Assembly (NCBI GenBank): GCA_964512145.1
Contig: CAZEIM010000015.1
Location: 1 to 60,694 of the forward strand
Direction of reading: 5' to 3'
Source of the DNA: CAYOHR01 sp964512145
Lineage (GTDB): Bacteria; Bacteroidota; Bacteroidia; Flavobacteriales_G; JALEGO01
DNA length: 60,694 nt
The notes beneath the pieces are model-generated. The model was not told where the DNA came from and ran no database searches. It saw only the letters and a list, made by a program, of their open reading frames with translations. Below, piece by piece: positions 54,905-60,694 of this stretch. Made by a program: the position numbers and the translations under genes. The stretch's first letter is position 1. Every line of letters begins with the position of its first letter.

Positions 54905-55642
54905 TTATTGCCATTTTCGTTGCTCAAGAATTATTTTAGTACATAATAAAAAAATGTAACTAAGACTCATAAAATATAGCACATCTCTAGTATCAATGAC
55001 CCCCCTGCTTAAAGAAACATAATGTTGACTAATACCCAACGTTTGAATAAGATGGTCGGCAGATTGGAGAAAAGGCAATGAGCTAATCATGTCAAATCCT
55101 TCATAGGTTATATAACACAAAAAAACTCCCAATAAGAAAGAAATAATAGGATTGTTTGTAATGGCCGAGGTAAAAATACCTATGGAAGTAAATCCGGCAG
55201 AAAGTAACAGTAACCCTATGTATGATCCTATAACTCCCGGTGTATCAATATTGCCCTTGGGTAGTCCAATATAGTAAATACAAACATAATATACCAGTGT
55301 TGGAATAATACTTAAAAAAACTAAAAAATAACCTGAAAAATATTTAGCTAAAATTATTTGCCAATCCGAAAGTGGTTTAGTAAACAAAAACTCTATGGTT
55401 CCGGTTCTTTTTTCTTCTGAAAACAATCGCATAGTGATAGCCGGAATTAAAAACATAAAAATCCATGGTGCTATATAAAATAAAGGATTTAATGAAGCAT
55501 ATCCTAATTCAATAATATTGTAGCTGTTCGTTGGAAATACCCATAAAAAAAGGGATATAAACAATAAAAACAAAATCATAATAAAATATCCCAACAAAGA
55601 ATTTAAAAAAAGTTGTATTTCCTTTTTAAATAGTGCAAGCAT
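54905..55642 (-). CDS. gldF: Gliding-motility ABC transporter permease GldF
   Basis: 245 residues with about six membrane segments. ABC-2 type permease: start MLALFKKEIQLFLNSLLGYFI, RLFSEEKRTGTIEFLFTKPLSDWQIILAK as the coupling region typical of GldF. Partner of GldG and GldA (19784). It has a -7 box 6 bases before its ATG. Confidence 0.92.
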   Translation of the reverse strand: MLALFKKEIQLFLNSLLGYFIMILFLLFISLFLWVFPTNSYNIIELGYASLNPLFYIAPWIFMFLIPAITMRLFSEEKRTGTIEFLFTKPLSDWQIILAKYFSGYFLVFLSIIPTLVYYVCIYYIGLPKGNIDTPGVIGSYIGLLLLSAGFTSIGIFTSAITNNPIISFLLGVFLCYITYEGFDMISSLPFLQSADHLIQTLGISQHYVSLSRGVIDTRDVLYFMSLSYIFLLCTKIILEQRKWQ

Positions 55643-55648
55643 ACTTTA

Positions 55649-55656
55649 CAAATATA
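55649..55656 (-). promoter_or_regulatory. Candidate -7 box TATATTTG for gldF
   Basis: Exact TAnnTTTG match ending 6 bases before the gldF ATG (55642), giving a leader of about 3 bases or none. Confidence 0.5.
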
Positions 55657-55825
55657 GAGTAAAGATTGATAATTTTTAATATGCTCTATAACAATAAAAA
55701 ACAGGTCCAATTTATTGAGCTTACCATGAAAATTTAATTCAAAAGAAAATTTAAACTCCATTAATTTGTTAAATATTGTTGTGATATAAAGTTGTATTTA
55801 AAAAAATCGGAAGTTTGTATAAGCT

Positions 55826-57130
55826 ATGAAACATTTAGTTATCGCAGTTTTTTTTATTGGGGTATTTACTCTAAGTTATGGACAAAATTCTTTTAATTCG
55901 TTTGAAGAACTTTGGACATACATCGAAAAAAACAATACAGAAATTCAAATACAACAATTGCAAGAAAAAATTGCAAAACAAGACAAAAAAGAAGCTTACA
56001 CAGCCTTTATGCCACAAATTTCTGCCAATGCAGGAGTTACCGATAATTTAGAAATTCAAACTACGTTAATTCCGGCCATTATGTTTGGTGGATCGCCCAA
56101 TGAGTATATTCCGGTGCAATTTGGTCAAAAATATATTTTACAAGCAGGTATACAAATAAGTTTAGATATTTTACAAATACAACATTGGTTTAATACTTCC
56201 TTACAAGAGATACACTTTAAAAGTACGCAAAACAATACGCTTAATATTAAACAAAAACTATACGAAAGAACTTCAGCACTGTATTATAATTATTTACTGC
56301 TTGAAAAAACAAAAAATATACTCGTACAACATATTCAATACCACGACTCCTTACTCTCCAGTATAGAGAATAAGGCATCTGAAGGATTAACAAATCCCTA
56401 CATACACAATAAATTACTGGCTAGCAGAGAAATGCTACAAATTCAATTATCTGAAACCAATACTCAGTCACAAAACACTCGAAATAATGTGCGTTTACTT
56501 TCTGGTTTATTAGATATCGAAATAAAAGATGCGATTAGTGAATCTCCTAGCATTGAAAACTCTAGCTTTTTGCCTAGCCCTTTACTTAAAAATTTAGAAT
56601 TACAAAAACGCAGCTTAAACATTCAACAACATTCTATTACCTACAGCCTTTTACCTAGCTTATCTTTAGTGGGTAATTTAAATTATCAAAAAAACAGCAA
56701 TTCGTTTGACCCCTTAAATGAAAATATTCCTTGGTTTCCGGGAAAATTTATCTCGGTTCGAGCAAATTGGCTAATCTTTAATGGTGGAAAACGCTACATT
56801 CAATTGCAAAAAAACAAATTACTTAGTGAGCAAATTGATTTAAACATTCAATATAAACAACAAGAGGAACGTACACTGGAAGAAAATACTAAAGCAGAGT
56901 TTGTACATTTATCAAACGCTTTAGAAAAAAGCCGAAAAGCGCTTGATTTGTATAAAAAAAATGTACAAATTCAACAAAATAAATATGAAGAAGGGCTAAT
57001 TCCTATGGACGATTATGTAAACAGTTATATTGAGTTATTAAATCAAGAACAAACACATGTAAACCTATTGGCTAAAACATACATTGCCAAACATAAGATT
57101 TCTGTATATCAAAAATCATTCGAACCATGA
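55826..57130 (+). CDS. TolC-family outer-membrane efflux protein
   Basis: 434 residues. Signal peptide MKHLVIAVFFIGVFTLSYG; outer-membrane efflux domains with long helices (QQLQEKIAKQDKKEAYTAFMPQISANAGV; NIQYKQQEERTLEENTKAEFVHL). It forms the channel for the adaptor and ABC parts of the operon that follows, with 4-base overlap to the adaptor gene. Substrate unknown. Confidence 0.92.
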   Translation: MKHLVIAVFFIGVFTLSYGQNSFNSFEELWTYIEKNNTEIQIQQLQEKIAKQDKKEAYTAFMPQISANAGVTDNLEIQTTLIPAIMFGGSPNEYIPVQFGQKYILQAGIQISLDILQIQHWFNTSLQEIHFKSTQNNTLNIKQKLYERTSALYYNYLLLEKTKNILVQHIQYHDSLLSSIENKASEGLTNPYIHNKLLASREMLQIQLSETNTQSQNTRNNVRLLSGLLDIEIKDAISESPSIENSSFLPSPLLKNLELQKRSLNIQQHSITYSLLPSLSLVGNLNYQKNSNSFDPLNENIPWFPGKFISVRANWLIFNGGKRYIQLQKNKLLSEQIDLNIQYKQQEERTLEENTKAEFVHLSNALEKSRKALDLYKKNVQIQQNKYEEGLIPMDDYVNSYIELLNQEQTHVNLLAKTYIAKHKISVYQKSFEP

Positions 57131-58221
57131 AAAATCTATTCATTTTATTTAATTTCCTGTGCTTACTTTACTCCTGTAAAAAACCCGACACCATTAAAGC
57201 AGAAAAAAAAGACATTGTACAGGCAGTATATGCATCGGGTATTATTGAGCCCTTACATTTTGTAAAATTATCTTCATCATACGAAGGACAAATCGTAAAA
57301 ATTTGGCTAAAAGAAGGGGAAATTACCCAACAAAATCAAACCCTATTTGATATTGATGCTGATCAAATTCAGGCGCAATATCAATCGGCATTATCCAACT
57401 ATAAAACTGCCGAAACATTAAATAGTGAAGAATCTCCCATTTTATTACAATTAAATTCACAAATTACTTTTGCAAGTAAAAAATGTACGCACGATTCAAT
57501 ACAATATGAAAAATTGCTTAGACTATATAAAACAAACTCCGTTTCTAAGCTTGAATTGGATAATGCTTTATTAAACTATCAAAACTCAAGCTCTACGCTA
57601 GAATCGTTACAAAAACAAAAAAAAGCCAGAAAATTAGAACTAGAACAACAATTGGCCAATGCTAAAAATCAGGTGCAAATTTATCAATCGCAACGATCGT
57701 ATTACAGCATGAAAGTTCCTGAAAATATGAAGGTTTATAAATTATTAAAAGAAGAAGGAGAATATATTAGACGTGGAGATGTTTTATGTAACTTAGGACA
57801 TCCCGACTCTATGTTTATTAAATTAACCATCGATGAAGATAATATTGAAAAAATTTCCCTAGGACAAAAAGTGTTGTTTGAGTTAAACACGCAAAAAAAT
57901 AAAACCTGGGAAGCCATAATACACAAAATATACCCTCAATTTGACGAAACTACCCAAGCATACCGCGTAGATGCATACCTTATTACCAAACCCAGTGCTT
58001 TACTCTCGGGCACGCAACTACAAGCCAACATTATTATTGAAGAAAAGAAAGACGTTTGGGTGCTTCCCAGAAAATGTGTAAATGCAGATAAAAAAGTGGT
58101 TTTTTACGAAAATGGTTCACAAGATACCATTCAAGTTAAAACAGGAATAGAAACCATGGAATACGTTGAAATTATGGATATGGATTTAAACCAAAAACAA
58201 TGCATTCCATTTTTTAAATGA
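57127..58221 (+). CDS. Periplasmic adaptor (membrane fusion) lipoprotein, MacA/HlyD-like
   Basis: 364 residues. Lipobox LYSC (MKNLFILFNFLCLLYSC, C17). Barrel-sandwich halves flank a coiled-coil hairpin (TLESLQKQKKARKLELEQQLANAKNQVQIYQ). It links TolC to the ABC permease as in MacA. The start ATG overlaps the tolC-like stop by 4 bases. Confidence 0.92.
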   Translation: MKNLFILFNFLCLLYSCKKPDTIKAEKKDIVQAVYASGIIEPLHFVKLSSSYEGQIVKIWLKEGEITQQNQTLFDIDADQIQAQYQSALSNYKTAETLNSEESPILLQLNSQITFASKKCTHDSIQYEKLLRLYKTNSVSKLELDNALLNYQNSSSTLESLQKQKKARKLELEQQLANAKNQVQIYQSQRSYYSMKVPENMKVYKLLKEEGEYIRRGDVLCNLGHPDSMFIKLTIDEDNIEKISLGQKVLFELNTQKNKTWEAIIHKIYPQFDETTQAYRVDAYLITKPSALLSGTQLQANIIIEEKKDVWVLPRKCVNADKKVVFYENGSQDTIQVKTGIETMEYVEIMDMDLNQKQCIPFFK

Positions 58222-59462
58222 AACTCAGTGTAAATGCAAATATTGCCTTATCTCATTTGCTTTCTCGAAAAAAGCAAACGATTGTTGCTTCACTAGGGGT
58301 TACGTTTGGAATCTCTATGTATATTTTTTTACAATCGCTCATGACGGGTACTAATCAGTATTTCGAAGAGCAATCATTTAACTCTATACCTCACATAAAA
58401 TTGTATCACGATGTGAGTATGAGTAACTTAAATATTATGGATAGGTATTATCCTAACAATACTGTAAAGCATTTAATAAACCCCAAACAAATTGAAAGCT
58501 CTAACCGTTTACATAATCCGTACGGAATTATACGAACCTTATTAAAAGATACCTCTATACGGGCTATTACACCTCAAGTAGCTACCAATGTGTTTTATAA
58601 CAACGGGAATACTCAATTAGGAGGAACTATGGTAGGAGTAAATATTTTAGAGGAAGATAAAATGTTTAACCTTAAAAAAAATATTTTGCAAGGAAGCCTA
58701 GAGTATTTATTATCAAACCCTAACTCATTACTAATTGGAAAAGGTATTTCACAAAAACTCAATTTAAAAGTACACGATAATGTAATCGTTAGCACGCCCT
58801 TTGGAGTTGTTAAAAACATGAAAATTGCCGGAATATATGAAACCTCCATTATGAGTTTAGACAATACCAAATCATATGCTAATATACATACTGTACAACA
58901 GCTTTTAAAAAAACAAAGCGACTACATCACCGAAATTAAAATTAATATTCACGACTATCAAGATGCTCCACAAAAAGCACGATGGATTGAACAAATTACC
59001 GGTTATAAAGCCGAAGACTGGGTAACCGCCAACGAACCCATGCAGGCAGGATTTAAAATACGAGCCGTAATATTAAACAGCGTAATTGTAGTGATGCTAT
59101 TGGTGGCAGGCTTTGGAATTTATAATATTTTAAACATGACAATTTACGAAAAAATGAAAGACATTGCCATATTAAAAACTACCGGATTTGACGGAAGAGA
59201 TGTAGTAGGCATATTTTTGAGAGAAGCAATATACATAGGTTTAGCCGGTGCCATTTTGGGATTAATATTTGGCTTTTTAATATCGTACGGAGTATCAAAA
59301 ATAGAGTTAGGAACAGCCATGTTAAAATATTTACCCATGTCGTTTTTATGGGAACATTATATACAGGGCTTGGTTTTTGGTATTTCCACTACCCTATTGG
59401 CCGGATATTTACCGGCCCGTAAAGCCGCCAAAGTAGATCCCGTTGAAATTATAAGAGGATGA
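58218..59462 (+). CDS. ABC transporter permease, MacB/LolC-FtsX type
   Basis: 414 residues with four membrane segments: one near residue 25 (QTIVASLGVTFGISMYIFL), a large periplasmic MacB_PCD-like domain (about 45-275), then three after 275 (VILNSVIVVMLLVAGFGIYNIL; LGLIFGFLISYGV; LVFGISTTLLAGYLPARKAAKVDPVEIIRG). Paired with the ATPase downstream (4-base overlap). The type VII ABC fold works as a mechanotransmitter for efflux or lipoprotein release; with TolC and adaptor present, efflux is favoured. Confidence 0.92.
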   Translation: MKLSVNANIALSHLLSRKKQTIVASLGVTFGISMYIFLQSLMTGTNQYFEEQSFNSIPHIKLYHDVSMSNLNIMDRYYPNNTVKHLINPKQIESSNRLHNPYGIIRTLLKDTSIRAITPQVATNVFYNNGNTQLGGTMVGVNILEEDKMFNLKKNILQGSLEYLLSNPNSLLIGKGISQKLNLKVHDNVIVSTPFGVVKNMKIAGIYETSIMSLDNTKSYANIHTVQQLLKKQSDYITEIKINIHDYQDAPQKARWIEQITGYKAEDWVTANEPMQAGFKIRAVILNSVIVVMLLVAGFGIYNILNMTIYEKMKDIAILKTTGFDGRDVVGIFLREAIYIGLAGAILGLIFGFLISYGVSKIELGTAMLKYLPMSFLWEHYIQGLVFGISTTLLAGYLPARKAAKVDPVEIIRG

Positions 59463-60136
59463 ATATAGAATACGCCATAGAAGCTAAAAAAATAAACAAG
59501 TATTTTTACAGTCCCGAAAAATTTCAGGCATTAAAAGATATTTCTATACACGTAAAAAAGGGTGAATTTGTTTCTCTAATTGGTAAATCGGGCTGTGGAA
59601 AATCAACCCTATTATATGTTTTATCCACCTTAGATACCGACTATGAAGGTGAATTATGGATAAACGGAGAAATAGTAACCGGAAAATCACAAAATCAATT
59701 ATCTAAAATTCGCAACAAACACATAGGGTTCGTATTTCAATTTCACTATTTGTTGCAAGAATTTAGTTGTTTAAAAAACGTGATGATTCCGGCTTTAAAA
59801 TTAGGGCAATATACCTATGAAGAAGTAGAAGCAAGAGCCTATGAAAAATTAAAATTGTTAGGCATAGAAAATCAAGCCTTAAAACCGGCCTCCAAACTAT
59901 CGGGAGGGCAACAACAACGAGTCGCCATTGCCCGGGCTTTAATTAACAACCCCTCTATTATTTTGTGCGATGAACCAACGGGTAATTTAGACTCCAAAAA
60001 CACGGCCATTGTATTGGAAATTTTTAACGAATTATGCCATTTATACAACCAAACATTTGTGGTTGTAACCCACGATCACGATTTTTCGAAAGCCAGCCAC
60101 CGCATTATTGAAATGGAAGACGGCAGGGTGTTGTGA
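59459..60136 (+). CDS. ABC transporter ATPase, MacB/LolD type
   Basis: 225 residues, full ABC ATPase: Walker A GKSGCGKST, Q-loop FQFHYLLQEF, signature LSGGQQQRVAIARAL, Walker B IILCDEPTGNLD, H-loop VVTHD. Last gene of the efflux operon. Here ATPase and permease are separate, unlike E. coli MacB where they are fused. It ends 75 bases from the truncated dnaE copy, with no terminator seen. Confidence 0.95.
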   Translation: MNIEYAIEAKKINKYFYSPEKFQALKDISIHVKKGEFVSLIGKSGCGKSTLLYVLSTLDTDYEGELWINGEIVTGKSQNQLSKIRNKHIGFVFQFHYLLQEFSCLKNVMIPALKLGQYTYEEVEARAYEKLKLLGIENQALKPASKLSGGQQQRVAIARALINNPSIILCDEPTGNLDSKNTAIVLEIFNELCHLYNQTFVVVTHDHDFSKASHRIIEMEDGRVL

Positions 60137-60210
60137 GGGATTGTTTTGTCTTAAAATGCTGATTAACAAAGCTACATGACTATTTTAGACAAACTTCGTT
60201 TCGGTATTGC

Positions 60211-60495
60211 TTATACGTTATTTTTTAAAATATTATAAGTTAAAGGTAAAGTAGAATTTATAAATGGGATTAATAGTTTTATATTTGGTGGTTTAATAGT
60301 ATTTGGATTTTCAGGAGTATTGTACTTAGCAGCTTCTGCCACAAATTTAAATACCCCAAACATATTACCATGATCGGTAATGGCTAAAGCAGGCATATGA
60401 TTAGCCGCTGCTTTTTTGTATAACTCATCTATGGGTGCTGCACCATCTAATAAAGAATACTGGGTATGAACATGTAAATGAGAAAACTGCGGCAT
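60211..60495 (-). pseudogene. Truncated N-terminus of a second DnaE-type DNA polymerase III alpha (PHP domain start)
   Basis: 94 codons. Residues 1 to about 69 are the DnaE PHP start: FSHLHVHTQYSLLDGAA, PALAITDHGNMFGVFKFVAEAAKYN, up to IKP. A complete DnaE would go on with a KPI(V/I)GCEFY motif; instead it reads PPNIKLLIPFINSTL and stops after about 25 unrelated residues. More than a thousand codons are missing. PHP metal ligands HVH, LLDG and TDH are intact, unlike those of the fused DnaE at 38705. The break is near 60288. A -7 box (60500-60507) lies right before the ATG, so the 5-prime end looks like a once-functional gene. An assembly misjoin is the other explanation. Confidence 0.75.
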
Positions 60496-60499
60496 AAAT

Positions 60500-60507
60500 C
60501 AAAAATA
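60500..60507 (-). promoter_or_regulatory. Candidate -7 box TATTTTTG for the truncated dnaE copy
   Basis: Exact TAnnTTTG match ending 4 bases before the ATG (60495), again predicting a leaderless start. Confidence 0.4.
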
Positions 60508-60589
60508 GTCTTCAAAGTTCGGTCATTGCTAAACCATAACAAAGTGACAATTTTCCACATTAGCATAAAGAAGCTAAATTGCATGCCAT

Positions 60590-60694
60590 ATGAGCAGTAA
60601 ATCATATATCAATTTATTTTTGTTAATCCTTGTAATAAGCAGTTGTAATACCGTTCGAAAGATCGTGAACAAAGATCAATCGGCTAATAAACCA
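60590..60694 (+). CDS. Lipoprotein, 3-prime partial
   Basis: ATG at 60590, open to the right edge (35 codons seen). Signal MSSKSYINLFLLILVISSC with lipobox ISSC, C19, followed by NTVRKIVNKDQSANKP. Too little is left to identify a family. It is divergent from the truncated dnaE copy with 94 bases between. Confidence 0.6.
   Translation, partial: MSSKSYINLFLLILVISSCNTVRKIVNKDQSANKP

Noticed and set aside
60137..60210. Possible insertion-sequence end near the truncated dnaE
   Set aside because: No terminal inverted repeat, target duplication or transposase fragment can be seen in the 75 bases.

Overview
The window looks like a scaffold from a low-G+C member of the Bacteroidota, probably in or near the Flavobacteriales. 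The evidence is: type IX secretion (T9SS) C-terminal signals of both type A and type B; gliding-motility ABC transporter genes gldA and gldF-gldG; a DnaQ-like exonuclease fused to the N-terminus of DnaE; a fused alpha/beta 2-oxoacid dehydrogenase E1; almost no Shine-Dalgarno sequences; recurrent TAnnTTTG (-7) promoter boxes; and a tmRNA whose tag ends NYALAA. Four runs of N (36, 29, 10 and 100 bases) show a draft assembly. No stretch longer than about 220 bases is without a gene or RNA. No tRNA, rRNA, CRISPR array, insertion sequence or prophage was found.

Layout. 1-2808: 3-prime end of a giant repeat-bearing T9SS surface protein. 2.9-5.6 kb: [2Fe-2S] ferredoxin converging on a hybrid histidine kinase. 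5.8-9.3 kb: a plus-strand cluster of transaldolase, YciO-type protein, stand-alone glutamine amidotransferase, FabH and RluE-type pseudouridine synthase. 9.4-14.1 kb: HemE, an OmpA-like envelope protein, a UMF1-type transporter and L-2-hydroxyglutarate oxidase. 14.2-18.3 kb: fused 2-oxoacid dehydrogenase E1, an outer-membrane barrel and a lipoprotein esterase. 18.3-21.5 kb: Dtd and RsgA divergent from GldA, then an orphan LytTR regulator. 21.5-26 kb: RecQ and ClpC on the minus strand. 26.2-31.1 kb: GyrA, a TPR protein and two exported proteins, each broken by an assembly gap. 31.3-33.1 kb: tryptophan 2,3-dioxygenase, truncated hemoglobin and tmRNA. 33.2-46.9 kb: a long minus-strand block (T9SS protein, SpmA-SpmB-like, Fmt, DUF58, TrxA, DnaE, FumC, SCP2, M13 peptidase). 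47.1-50.9 kb: unknown lipoprotein, PurK-PurE-MurQ and a Spy-like protein. 51-55.6 kb: GldF, GldG, DUF4340 and DnaN on the minus strand. 55.8-60.1 kb: a four-gene tripartite ABC efflux operon. 60.2-60.7 kb: a truncated second DnaE and the start of a lipoprotein.

How it fits together. Most of the window is core housekeeping: replication (DnaE, DnaN, GyrA, RecQ), translation quality control (tmRNA, Dtd, RsgA, Fmt), proteolysis (ClpC), heme, purine and central metabolism. Over this lies an envelope/gliding theme: GldA at 19.8 kb is the probable ATPase partner of GldF-GldG at 53-55.6 kb, and two secreted proteins carry T9SS signals.

I did not find a clear new multi-gene defence or mobile system. 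The most interesting points are: the two kinds of DnaE PHP domain (degenerate in the exonuclease-fused polymerase, intact in the truncated copy at the right edge); a ClpC terminator that runs straight into the RecQ start codon; overlapping genes for two heme proteins; near-identical adhesin repeats; candidate leaderless promoters; several perfect dyads; and a few uncharacterised exported proteins.
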